A stretch of DNA of 19,650 nucleotides from an uncultured Bacteroides sp. (lineage in GTDB: Bacteria; Bacteroidota; Bacteroidia; Bacteroidales; Bacteroidaceae), in contig NZ_CAJTSC010000054.1 in assembly GCF_910578895.1 (NCBI RefSeq), positions 1-19,650 on the forward strand, given 5' to 3'. The translations under genes and the position numbers were made by a program. Shown here piece by piece: positions 1 through 7,457 of this stretch; the first letter of the stretch is position 1; the number at the start of each line of letters is the position of its first letter. The notes beneath the pieces were generated by a model that was not told the DNA's origin, ran no database searches, and saw only the letters and a list, made by a program, of their open reading frames with translations.

Positions 1-1509
1 GGGGTACTTTTTGTTAGGGTCGAAATGGGGCGGATAGATTACCCATGTCAGCATTTGCTTGCCGTCGGTAGTCTTCATCCAGCGTCCCTCTACCTTGCCC
101 ATCTCCAGTTGATCGTAAATCTGTTTGTTCTCGAAAGTGAGTTGCGTTACGGGATAAATCTCCCTCGTCGGCTCATTGCTACTGCAACGGCTGTACTCAT
201 TGGCGCCGAACATGCAGATGGGGAAAGGCTTGCTGTCCAGTTGGTTGACGGAGAAGATTTCATCGCCCGCAGACATGGAGTGACGTTTGGCAACCAGGCT
301 GTTGCCGCACAAAGCCAATGAAGCGTAGTCGTACATGCCGTTGGTCAGTTGGTATATCCTGCCGTCATCTTCCAGACCGGTGTTATAGATATGGGTTCTG
401 CCGTGCCATACACCCAGGAAGAAAATGCTTTGCGAATCTTTGTTCCACAGGAAAGCATCTACGTTGGATTCGAACCCGCGGCTTACGAAACGCTTTTCTC
501 CGGTAGCGCGGTCCATAACGCATAGACGGTTGAGGTCTGCCTCATAGCCGTCGCGCTCCATGCTTTGCCAGGCAATGTATTTTCCGTCCGGAGAATATTG
601 CGGGTTGGTATCGTATCCTGCCATTTCATCTTTTCCATCGGAAGCTTTGGCATTCTGCTTGCAGAGGTTGATGAAGCCGCCTTTCTCCACATCGTATTCG
701 TAGATGTCCGAGTCGGTGGAAATGGCGTATGCCAGTCCGGTCTTCATGCGGCATGTGAAAGCCACTTTGTCCGATGCCGGGCTCCAGGCAAGCTGTTCGA
801 TGCCGCCCCAGGGCTTCATCGGGCTTTCGTAAGGCAGCCCTTCGAGGATATCCCGCACGTTGCTGATGCCGCTGCCGTCGAAGTCGGCAACGAAAGGATG
901 CGGAGCGGTCGTCACCCATTCATCCCAATGTTTGTACATCAGGTCGTTGACGATGATGCCGGTTGCTTTGGGCAAGTCGGGATGCTTGTCGGCAGTGCTT
1001 TGCACGGTCTTTACCTGGGCAATGAAAAGCAGCTTTTTCCCGTCGGGAGAGAAGGAGAAGCCTTCGATATCGCCGTCATAACGGGTGAGCTGCTTACGTT
1101 CCGTGCCGTCCGGGTTCATTTCCCACAACTGGCTGCTGCCGCTTTCATTGCAGAGGAAAGCAATCTTCTTGCCGTCCTTAATCCAGGCGGGCTGGCTTTC
1201 CTGCCAGTTGCTGCCGGTAATCTGCCGGTTATTGCTGCCATCGGCATTCATGACAAACAGTTCGTTGTTGCTTCTGTTTTCCGGTACGCTGTAATAGGCA
1301 ACCGAGTAGGCAATCTGTTTCTCGTCGGGCGATACGGCTACGTTGCCGATGCGTCCCATTGCCCAAAGAGCTTCGGGCGTCATGCGCTTGCCTTCAATCT
1401 TCATATCCGAGCGTCCGATAAGCGCTCCGTTCTGTCCTGCGTCTTTCGTTCCGCCGCAGGATGCCAACATCATTGCTGCCGACATAAGTAATAGGTTTGA
1501 TTGTTTCAT
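1..1509 (-). CDS. S9 family peptidase (DPP-like), lipoprotein; C-terminus beyond window
   Basis: The frame is open from an ATG at 1509 down to base 1, giving 503 codons with no stop, so the gene continues off the left edge. The N-terminus is a lipoprotein signal: positive start, hydrophobic stretch, lipobox LASC with Cys18, so the enzyme is probably anchored to a membrane on the periplasmic or outer side. The visible part is the beta-propeller of an S9 peptidase, with repeated WD40-like (PD40) motifs such as SPDEKQIAYSV, SPDGKKLLF, SPASDKVAF and SPDGKYIAW, plus a family-like MYKHWDEWVTT segment. The last residues (TWVIYPPHFDP) look like the entry to the alpha/beta hydrolase domain. The Ser-Asp-His catalytic residues would lie outside the window, so activity cannot be judged. 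Exact specificity (dipeptidyl, tripeptidyl or acylaminoacyl) is unknown. It starts 55 bp after the MATE stop on the same strand, so co-transcription is possible. Confidence 0.88.
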   Translation of the reverse strand, partial: MKQSNLLLMSAAMMLASCGGTKDAGQNGALIGRSDMKIEGKRMTPEALWAMGRIGNVAVSPDEKQIAYSVAYYSVPENRSNNELFVMNADGSNNRQITGSNWQESQPAWIKDGKKIAFLCNESGSSQLWEMNPDGTERKQLTRYDGDIEGFSFSPDGKKLLFIAQVKTVQSTADKHPDLPKATGIIVNDLMYKHWDEWVTTAPHPFVADFDGSGISNVRDILEGLPYESPMKPWGGIEQLAWSPASDKVAFTCRMKTGLAYAISTDSDIYEYDVEKGGFINLCKQNAKASDGKDEMAGYDTNPQYSPDGKYIAWQSMERDGYEADLNRLCVMDRATGEKRFVSRGFESNVDAFLWNKDSQSIFFLGVWHGRTHIYNTGLEDDGRIYQLTNGMYDYASLALCGNSLVAKRHSMSAGDEIFSVNQLDSKPFPICMFGANEYSRCSSNEPTREIYPVTQLTFENKQIYDQLEMGKVEGRWMKTTDGKQMLTWVIYPPHFDPNKKYP

Positions 1510-1521
1510 ATATGTTTGAGG

Positions 1522-1537
1522 ATTTAAACAGACTCTT
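1522..1537 (-). repeat. Short dispersed motif AAGAGYCYGTTTAAAT, copy in peptidase leader
   Basis: On the minus strand this reads AAGAGTCTGTTTAAAT. It differs at one position from AAGAGCCTGTTTAAAT at 19617-19632 and at two from the copy at 6588-6603. It lies between the MATE stop and the peptidase start. With 16 bp, chance or a degenerate repeat cannot be separated from function. Confidence 0.35.
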
Positions 1538-1564
1538 TTGTGACGGCGAAGATAGGGAATTAAT

Positions 1565-2896
1565 TTAGATTTTCTTCAAGCTCCATTTCCCTTTCTTCAT
1601 ATAGAAGTAGCAAAGGGTTAAAATTCCTACGGAATAAACGATTTCCGATGTCCAGGCAAATGCCACATCCAGTTTCAGATAGGCTACGGTGTATGTAATA
1701 TAACAGAGATAAATGGCAAGTGTCATCATTTCCAAAACCAATGCCGTACGTGTGTTGCCCGTGCCCGATACAGACTGGAAATAGACATTTGCCGGCACGA
1801 GGAACAGATAAGCGGAGCAAAGCACCCAAAGCGAGGGGATGGCAGCCTCTTGCAACTCCGGTATGTCTGTATACACTCCCAGTATCAGCTTGGGAAACAG
1901 CGCGAAGAAGATGGCAAACGGCAGTACGAAAGCATACGCGATGCGTATATGCTGCCGTATGGTTCCGGGCACGCAACTGATGTTTCCCGCTCCGAGAAGG
2001 TTGCTCACCAACGAACCGCAAGTTGAAGCGAAAGCCATCATCACCATGAACATGATTCCCGATACGTTGCGCACAATGTTTGTAATCGCCAGCGAGCGCT
2101 CTCCCAGATGCTCCACATAGAGGAACAGCAGGAACCATGTGGAGAGTGACAGGAAATTCTGCACCATCGTCCATAGGGAAACATTCAGCATGCGTTTGAG
2201 TATGCTCCAACGGATGCCCGGTATCTTGTCCAATCCGTACTTCCGGATATCGATGCGGTTGCGGGTATAGAAGATGAAGAATATCAACGATACCAATTCT
2301 GCCAAAGAGGAGCCGATAGCCGCTCCAGCAATGCCGAGGGTGGGAACTCCGAACTTGCCGAATATCAGGATGTAGTTGAATACGATGTTGCTCAGCACCA
2401 TGACGATGGAGTTCAGCGTCAGTGTTTTCGTCTGTGTCGTTCCCAAGAAAAAGGCGCGGAACATTACTGCCGTAAAGGAGAAGAAGAAACCGAAAACACG
2501 CCAGTTGAGATAGTCCATTACCGCATTGTAGATATGTCCGGAAGAGACAACCCGTTTTAATATTGCGGGGGCGAAACTGTAACAGACGGCAAACATCACC
2601 GCCGCCATACCCAACTGGAAATAAACACCTTGATAGAACAGATTGCCTATCTCCTTGTATTGCCGCTCACCGTTGCGCCGTGCAATCAGGATTTGTGCAC
2701 CGATACTGAAACCGAACGCCACCATGAACATTACTATATAGAAAATACCTGCAATGGCAGATGCTCCTAATTCTATTTCGCCTACACGGCCCAGGAAGGC
2801 GGTGTCTGTCATACCGATCAGCTGCTCCATGAGCAGGCTGATCAGGATAGGGTAGGCTATAAGCCAGATTTCTTTGTAGGTGTATTTCGTTTCCAT
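1565..2896 (-). CDS. MATE family multidrug/sodium antiporter
   Basis: Encodes a 443-aa polytopic inner-membrane protein of the MATE (NorM/DinF-like) family, which exports cationic drugs or metabolites in exchange for Na+ or H+. Length fits the family (about 440-460 aa, 12 helices). Family-like motifs are MTDTAFLGRVGEIELGA (residues 29-45, acidic Asp31 in the first helix region) and NYILIFGKFGVPTLGIAGAA (174-193), which precedes the second part of the N-terminal bundle. Most of the chain is hydrophobic helices split by short charged loops. ATG at 2896 follows the yidC terminator by about 50 bp, so it must have its own promoter or depend on read-through; only a weak TATCTTTC (7/8 to the -7 consensus) was seen upstream. 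The S9 peptidase gene follows 55 bp downstream. Substrate cannot be inferred. Confidence 0.92.
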   Translation of the reverse strand: METKYTYKEIWLIAYPILISLLMEQLIGMTDTAFLGRVGEIELGASAIAGIFYIVMFMVAFGFSIGAQILIARRNGERQYKEIGNLFYQGVYFQLGMAAVMFAVCYSFAPAILKRVVSSGHIYNAVMDYLNWRVFGFFFSFTAVMFRAFFLGTTQTKTLTLNSIVMVLSNIVFNYILIFGKFGVPTLGIAGAAIGSSLAELVSLIFFIFYTRNRIDIRKYGLDKIPGIRWSILKRMLNVSLWTMVQNFLSLSTWFLLFLYVEHLGERSLAITNIVRNVSGIMFMVMMAFASTCGSLVSNLLGAGNISCVPGTIRQHIRIAYAFVLPFAIFFALFPKLILGVYTDIPELQEAAIPSLWVLCSAYLFLVPANVYFQSVSGTGNTRTALVLEMMTLAIYLCYITYTVAYLKLDVAFAWTSEIVYSVGILTLCYFYMKKGKWSLKKI

Positions 2897-2948
2897 ATTC
2901 GATATAGTTTTAATAAGTGCTAATGGTTGATAATGAAAGATATATCTG

Positions 2949-2987
2949 AAAAAGGAAGCCGGGCAATGTGCATTGTCCGGCTTCCTT
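2949..2987 (-). terminator. Rho-independent terminator of the pyrG-yidC unit
   Basis: Two 17-nt arms (2952-2968 and 2971-2987) pair with a single mismatch around a tiny loop. On the minus-strand transcript the stem GGAAGCCGG...CCGGCTTCC is followed directly by TTTTT. It sits 25 bp after the yidC stop codon and separates yidC from the MATE gene. Confidence 0.9.
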
Positions 2988-3012
2988 CTGAAAATATCCT
3001 GAACCGAAGTTT

Positions 3013-4860
3013 TTATCTTCTGTTCTGTCTCTCTTTCATGAGCTGCTCTTGTTGCTTTTGCATGGCTTCAAGACGGGCAGCAAAACCGGTTTTTTTCATT
3101 TTCTTCGGATCTTTCCTATTGGCTTCCAACTGTGCGAGAAGGGCTTCCTCGTTAGTCATTTTACGCATGATGATTGTAGTCACCACACTGACAAGCGTTG
3201 AAATGAAATAATAATAATTCAGTCCCGAAGGATAGCTGTTCAAGATGAACAGGAACATGAGCGGCATCAGATACGACATCCATTTCATGGCTGCCATTTG
3301 CGGATTGGCACCGGTGTCCTGTTGTTGCATCATGAATTTGGTGTTCAGCATATTCGTTACGGTCATCAACAAACAGAACAAACTGATGTGGCTGCCCAGG
3401 AACGGAATGTTGAACGGGAATGTGATGAACGCATCGTACGTAGACAAGTCGTCCGCCCACAGGAAACTTTGCTGGCGAAGCTCGATGGCGCTCGGAACAA
3501 ACATGAACAATGCCATCAGGATAGGGAATTGAATCAACATAGGCAGACATCCTCCCATCGGGCTGACACCGTATTGGCTATAAAGTCCCATTACTTCCTG
3601 CTGTTTCTTCATGGCATCTTCCTGCTTGGGATACTTCTTGTTGATTTCATCGATTTTCGGTTTCAACACGCGCATCTTGGCAGAAGAGATATACGTTTTC
3701 CATGTAGTAGGGAATACCACTGCTTTTACAATCAAGGTCATCAGCAACAGGACGATGCCCATGCTCAATCCCCAACTCGACAGCCAGTCGAAGATGTTGA
3801 TGGTAAACCATTTGTTTATCCAGCGGATAAGCGGCCAGCCCAAGTAGACCAGACGGTTGAGTTCCCACTTTTCGTCACGTCCTTTGTCGAGGGCGGTCAG
3901 CGTCTTATAGTGGTTCGGACCGAAGTAGAAGTGCAACCGGGTAGGGGTTTTGCCTGTCGGGTCGAAAGCTGTGCTCATTTCGGCAGAATAATCCTTAAGA
4001 TATCCGCTGCCTTGCGCTTCCATTTTCGATGCCAGTTTGGTCTTTTCAAAGTCCGCATCGGCTATGAAAGCAGCCGAGAAGAACTGGTTCTTGAAAGCAA
4101 TCCAGTCCAAACGCTCTGCAACCTCTTTTTCATCGTTCTTGGCGGCAGACAGGTAGTCGGTTCCCTCACCGGCAACCTTGTAAGTCAGCTCTGCCAGGCG
4201 GTTTTCGTATGTATAACCCTTTTCTATCTGGCGTGCACGTTGCGACCATTCGATGTCCACATAGCCGGTGCTTGCCAGTTTGTTTGCCATGCCTACGGCA
4301 TCGATGGTAAAATCTACCAGGTAGGTGTCGTTGTGCATGGCATAATTGAAGTCGATATAGCTGGCGCTGTCTGCTGCCAAACGCATGGTTACGGTGCTGT
4401 CCGTGCGGTTCACTACGGTAAAGTAGTAATCTTCTGTCTGTATCGTCTCCCGCTTGTTGTAGAACAGGAAGTTCATGGAAGCATCGTTGCCGCTGAATAA
4501 GGTAACGGGCGTCTTTTTGTCCTGTTCCATATACTCTTTCAACGTAGCCGATGAAATGCGTCCGCCCTTGGTTGCCACTGTCAGTACCGCCAGATTGTTC
4601 TGTATGGTAATTTGCGAATCGGTACCTTGAAGTGCATTAAAGAACAGGGCGGCAGAATCTGCCTTCTGAGCCTCTTTTTCATTAGCCAAAGCGGCTTCCG
4701 CCTTTGCTTGCAGGTCGGCATTACGTTGTTGTACATGCGCTATGGAGTCGTAATAACGTTGTTGTGCGGCGAGTTGCTCTTTGCTCGGACGGCTCAGGAA
4801 ACTGAAACCGACCAACAGAATCGCTATTAGGACAAGACCTGTGATGGTGTTTTTATCCAT
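3013..4860 (-). CDS. yidC: Membrane protein insertase YidC
   Basis: Encodes a 615-aa YidC/Oxa1/Alb3 insertase of the Gram-negative long type, which inserts and folds inner-membrane proteins with or without SecYEG. Residues about 5-22 form the first membrane helix. Residues about 23-345 are the periplasmic domain, starting with a charged Gln/Ala-rich, coiled-coil-like stretch (27-68). The conserved insertase core follows: helix at about 362-384, cytoplasmic hairpin with SSAKMRVLKPKIDEINKKYP (392-411), MGGCLPMLIQFPILMALF (435-452) and later helices (about 485-510, 526-563). The C-terminal tail (570-615) is strongly basic, as expected for ribosome contact. At the groove position where E. coli YidC has its key Arg (IVRG), this protein has Lys379 (LIVKAVVFP), a charge-conserving change. 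It starts 43 bp after the pyrG stop on the same strand, so the two are probably co-transcribed. Confidence 0.96.
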   Translation of the reverse strand: MDKNTITGLVLIAILLVGFSFLSRPSKEQLAAQQRYYDSIAHVQQRNADLQAKAEAALANEKEAQKADSAALFFNALQGTDSQITIQNNLAVLTVATKGGRISSATLKEYMEQDKKTPVTLFSGNDASMNFLFYNKRETIQTEDYYFTVVNRTDSTVTMRLAADSASYIDFNYAMHNDTYLVDFTIDAVGMANKLASTGYVDIEWSQRARQIEKGYTYENRLAELTYKVAGEGTDYLSAAKNDEKEVAERLDWIAFKNQFFSAAFIADADFEKTKLASKMEAQGSGYLKDYSAEMSTAFDPTGKTPTRLHFYFGPNHYKTLTALDKGRDEKWELNRLVYLGWPLIRWINKWFTINIFDWLSSWGLSMGIVLLLMTLIVKAVVFPTTWKTYISSAKMRVLKPKIDEINKKYPKQEDAMKKQQEVMGLYSQYGVSPMGGCLPMLIQFPILMALFMFVPSAIELRQQSFLWADDLSTYDAFITFPFNIPFLGSHISLFCLLMTVTNMLNTKFMMQQQDTGANPQMAAMKWMSYLMPLMFLFILNSYPSGLNYYYFISTLVSVVTTIIMRKMTNEEALLAQLEANRKDPKKMKKTGFAARLEAMQKQQEQLMKERQNRR

Positions 4861-4903
4861 TTAATATAAATATGAATTGTCAATTATTAAATTAGTACCG
4901 GGG

Positions 4904-6517
4904 TTACTTCTGTTCGTTCTCAATGGCAGCTTTCACAAAAGCTACGAACAACGGATGCGGGTTCAATACCGTACTGCTGTATTCGGGGTGGAACTGGGTT
5001 CCGACAAACCATTTCAGTGCGGGTATTTCCACTATTTCCACCAGGTCGGATTCCGGATTGATACCTGTGCATTTCATGCCGGCTGCCTCGTACTCTGCCT
5101 TATACGCACTGTTGAACTCGTAACGGTGGCGGTGGCGTTCTTGTATATGCCCCGTGCCGTATGCCTCGTATGCCCGGCTGCCTTCCTGCAATACACATTC
5201 GTAAGCACCCAACCGCATGGTACCGCCCATGTTGGTAATGGATTTCTGCTCTTCCATGATGTCGATAACATTGTGTGAGGTCTTTTCATCCATTTCGCGC
5301 GAATTGGCATCGGTATATCCCAATACGTTACGGGCGAATTCAATGGCTATGCACTGCATGCCCAGGCAGATACCGAATGTCGGGATGTCGTGCGTGCGTG
5401 CGTATTTGATGGCTACGAATTTGCCGGCGATACCGCGTTCGCCGAAACCCGGACCGATAAGTATGCCCGACATGCCTTTCAGTGCTTCCGCTACGTTTTC
5501 GTCCGTCAGTTTTTCGCTGTTTACGAAATCCACGGATACCTTGCGGTCGTTGTATGTTCCGGCTTGCGACAAGGCTTCGCGGATAGATTTGTAAGCATCC
5601 TGCAAATCGTATTTGCCAACCAGCGCAATGTGTACCGGTTCGGTAGCTTCCGCCTTGTGACGGCGTTCGAGGAACGTACGCCACGGACCTAAGCCTGGAG
5701 TGTCGCCGACGGGAAGTCCCATTTTTCTTAGAATGGTTTCGTCCAGTCCTTGAGCCTGCATCAGAATGGGCACTTCGTATATGGTCGGTGCGTCGATGCT
5801 CTGTACGACCGCATTTTCATCCACATTGCAGAAAAGGGCTACTTTTTTACGTAAATTGGCGCTTAACTCATGTTCCGTACGGAGCACAAGTACGTCGGGT
5901 TGAATTCCGGCACTTTGCAACTCTTTTACGGAGTGCTGGGTCGGTTTGGTTTTCAATTCGCCGGCTGCCGCCAGATAGGGTACATAAGTAAGGTGTACGC
6001 ACAATGCGTCTTTGCCCAACTCCCATTTCAACTGGCGGATACTTTCCAAATAGGGGAGAGACTCGATGTCGCCTACTGTACCGCCGATTTCAGTAATGAC
6101 GAAATCGAATTTATATTTGTTGCCCAACAACTTTACATTACGTTTAATCTCATCCGTAATGTGGGGGATTACCTGGATTGTTTTTCCCAAATAGTCGCCG
6201 CGACGTTCCTTGTCGATAACGCTTTTGTAAATGCGTCCGGTGGTAATGTTGTTGGCTTTGGTAGTCTGGATACCTAAGAAGCGCTCATAGTGTCCCAAGT
6301 CGAGGTCGGCTTCGTGACCGTCTACCGTTACGTAGCATTCTCCGTGTTCATAAGGGTTCAGTGTGCCCGGGTCAATGTTAATATACGGGTCGAACTTTTG
6401 AATGGTTACTTTATAACCTCTTGCTTGCAATAATTTACCGATAGATGACGAAATAATACCTTTGCCCAATGAAGAGGCAACACCACCGGTGACGAAAATA
6501 TACTTTGTTTCTCCCAC
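4904..6517 (-). CDS. pyrG: CTP synthase (glutamine-hydrolysing)
   Basis: Encodes a 537-aa CTP synthase, which makes CTP from UTP with ATP and glutamine-derived ammonia. The N-terminal synthetase domain starts with the P-loop GGVASSLGKG (11-20, Lys19) and contains KFDPYINIDPGT, the HGECYVTVDGHEADLD metal/nucleotide region and ITEIGGTVGD (141-150). The C-terminal class-I glutaminase domain has GPGFGERG (355-362), the nucleophile Cys384 in FGICLGMQ, and His510/Glu512 in FHPE. Length and all motifs are complete. The start is GTG at 6517: an in-frame TAA lies 15 bp upstream with no ATG between, and the N-terminus MGETKYIFVTGG aligns with the usual family start. A Bacteroidetes-type -7 box lies about 41 bp upstream. 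It leads the pyrG-yidC unit and is divergent from the transposon and the DUF3078 gene. Confidence 0.97.
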   Translation of the reverse strand: MGETKYIFVTGGVASSLGKGIISSSIGKLLQARGYKVTIQKFDPYINIDPGTLNPYEHGECYVTVDGHEADLDLGHYERFLGIQTTKANNITTGRIYKSVIDKERRGDYLGKTIQVIPHITDEIKRNVKLLGNKYKFDFVITEIGGTVGDIESLPYLESIRQLKWELGKDALCVHLTYVPYLAAAGELKTKPTQHSVKELQSAGIQPDVLVLRTEHELSANLRKKVALFCNVDENAVVQSIDAPTIYEVPILMQAQGLDETILRKMGLPVGDTPGLGPWRTFLERRHKAEATEPVHIALVGKYDLQDAYKSIREALSQAGTYNDRKVSVDFVNSEKLTDENVAEALKGMSGILIGPGFGERGIAGKFVAIKYARTHDIPTFGICLGMQCIAIEFARNVLGYTDANSREMDEKTSHNVIDIMEEQKSITNMGGTMRLGAYECVLQEGSRAYEAYGTGHIQERHRHRYEFNSAYKAEYEAAGMKCTGINPESDLVEIVEIPALKWFVGTQFHPEYSSTVLNPHPLFVAFVKAAIENEQK

Positions 6518-6557
6518 AGCTATACTGTTTTAAATGTTTTCTCTAAAAATTAAAGCG

Positions 6558-6588
6558 CAAAATTATGAAAAAAAAGAGGAAGTACATA
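6558..6588 (-). promoter_or_regulatory. Candidate pyrG promoter (Bacteroidetes type)
   Basis: The minus strand reads TAATTTTG at 6565-6558, an exact match to the TAnnTTTG -7 consensus. Nineteen bases further upstream is TATG (6588-6585), 3 of 4 matches to the -33 TTTG. The start site would fall near 6551, giving a leader of about 34 nt. The region lies between pyrG and the transposon and is not disrupted by it. Confidence 0.6.
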
Positions 6589-6607
6589 AGAGCCCGTTTA
6601 AATTTTG
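6587..6607 (+). repeat. Short dispersed repeat, copy upstream of pyrG
   Basis: This 21-bp stretch (core AAGAGCCCGTTTAAATTTTG) matches 19616-19636 at 20 of 21 positions in the same orientation, 13 kb apart. A shorter relative lies at 1522-1537 on the minus strand. It may be a remnant of an insertion-sequence end or a small non-autonomous repeat; no partner inverted copy was found nearby. Confidence 0.5.
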
Positions 6608-6649
6608 CTTAAAAAGTACTTTATTCGGCTTCTTTGGCACGGTTTTTTC

Positions 6650-6654
6650 ATTTT
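6650..6654. repeat. Target-site duplication, left copy (ATTTT)
   Basis: ATTTT directly precedes the left GGGG end of the transposon and is repeated exactly at 10530-10534 right after the other end. Five-bp duplications are the rule for Tn3-family transposition. Confidence 0.9.
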
Positions 6655-6687
6655 GGGGTATCACCAACATTTACTACAGATGTTACT
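6655..6687 (+). repeat. Left terminal inverted repeat of the Tn3 element
   Basis: Begins GGGGTATCACCAACATTTAC and matches the reverse complement of 10497-10529 at 32 of 33 positions; the mismatch is G/A at position 25. The GGGG start is characteristic of Tn3-family ends, where TnpA binds. Confidence 0.95.
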
Positions 6688-6729
6688 GTTTAGTATAGGT
6701 TAACACTTGTACTAAAAACTTCACACTTC

Positions 6730-6873
6730 TAATAATTCCCAAAAACGAAGGTTTTAGAGAAATTATAATTTTTACTTGGCTTATACAAAAAGATATTGTA
6801 TTTTTATTCCCAAAACTATATTCAAAAACTATTTCCCATAATCTGTATAAGAATTACGATATTGGGAATAAAA
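6730..6873 (+). promoter_or_regulatory. Candidate res site for TnpR
   Basis: Between the left end and tnpR there are four related motifs: ATTCCCAAAA at 6735-6744 and 6806-6815, ATTTCCCAT at 6831-6839, and the inverted ATTGGGAAT at 6861-6869. The second and fourth form a 12-bp inverted pair (TTTTATTCCCAA / TTGGGAATAAAA). A second inverted pair, CTTATAC (6780-6786) and GTATAAG (6845-6851), and ATACAA/TTGTAT (6783-6788, 6796-6801) lie inside. A resolvase site is expected here in res-tnpR-tnpA elements; subsite borders are inference. Confidence 0.55.
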
Positions 6874-6885
6874 TACTATTAAAAG

Positions 6886-7440
6886 ATGAAAATTGGATAT
6901 GCCCGTGTTAGTACTAATGATCAAAATTTAAATAGACAATTGGATCAACTATTTGAATATGGATGTGAACGTATTTTTCAAGAGAAAATCACCGGTTCTC
7001 AAAAAGAAAGACCTGAACTTGAGAGAATGATTGATATTCTTAGGGATGGAGACACAGTGGTAATAACTGAATTGACAAGATTAAGTCGTTCAGTTAAAGA
7101 TTTATTTGAAATAGTTGAAACCATTCATTCCAAACGTTCAGATATAAAATCTCTAAAAGAGCCATGGCTTGATACAACAACTCCTCAAGGAAAATTATTA
7201 TTTACCATTTTTGCCGGAATAAGTCAATTTGATCGAGACATAATACGGCAAAGAACAATGGAAGGACTATCCAGTGCGAGAGCAAGAGGGAGAAAAGGAG
7301 GAAGACCAAGAAAGTCTTCAAGAGGAATAGAACTTGCATTGAAGATGTATGATAGCAATGATTATTCCATTAGTGAAATAGAAAGTGCTACAGGTGTAAG
7401 TAAAAGTACATTATACCGATATTTGAATGACAGAAAATAA
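6886..7440 (+). CDS. tnpR: Tn3-type resolvase (serine recombinase)
   Basis: A 184-aa small serine recombinase that would resolve the cointegrate formed by TnpA by recombining two res sites. The catalytic domain starts GYARVSTNDQN with nucleophile Ser9 and Arg7. The active-site arginines are Arg65 and Arg68 in LTRLSRS, and a QFDRDIIRQRTMEGLSSARARG segment forms the long helix E region (114-135). After the GRKGGRPRK hinge, a C-terminal helix-turn-helix (about 158-181, SISEIESATGVSKSTLYRYL) binds DNA. Length fits resolvases (about 185 aa). The position upstream of and co-directional with tnpA, 17 bp apart, favours a resolvase over an invertase. Codon use is AT-rich with many AGA arginines. Confidence 0.93.
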   Translation: MKIGYARVSTNDQNLNRQLDQLFEYGCERIFQEKITGSQKERPELERMIDILRDGDTVVITELTRLSRSVKDLFEIVETIHSKRSDIKSLKEPWLDTTTPQGKLLFTIFAGISQFDRDIIRQRTMEGLSSARARGRKGGRPRKSSRGIELALKMYDSNDYSISEIESATGVSKSTLYRYLNDRK

Positions 7441-7457
7441 CCTTCTAATATACAACC

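Noticed and set aside
565..1491. A 308-codon open frame on the plus strand opposite the S9 peptidase
   Set aside because: The minus-strand frame encodes a continuous lipoprotein S9 peptidase propeller to the window edge; the plus frame has no family features.
1547..1554. Promoter of the S9 peptidase (TATCTTCG on the minus strand)
   Set aside because: Only 7 of 8 matches to the -7 box with no -33 box at the right distance; the gene may instead be read from the MATE promoter.
3298..4500. A 400-codon open frame on the plus strand opposite yidC
   Set aside because: It lies entirely antisense to a clearly conserved yidC, has no recognisable domain or promoter, and reflects the codon bias of the real gene.
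6688..6885. A passenger gene between the left end and tnpR
   Set aside because: Only 198 bp of AT-rich DNA with repeated res-like motifs; no open frame of convincing length.
6886..7440. DNA invertase (Gin/Hin type) instead of resolvase
   Set aside because: The catalytic domain alone cannot separate the two, but the position inside a Tn3 element upstream of tnpA favours resolvase, and no invertible segment bounded by inverted recombination sites was seen.
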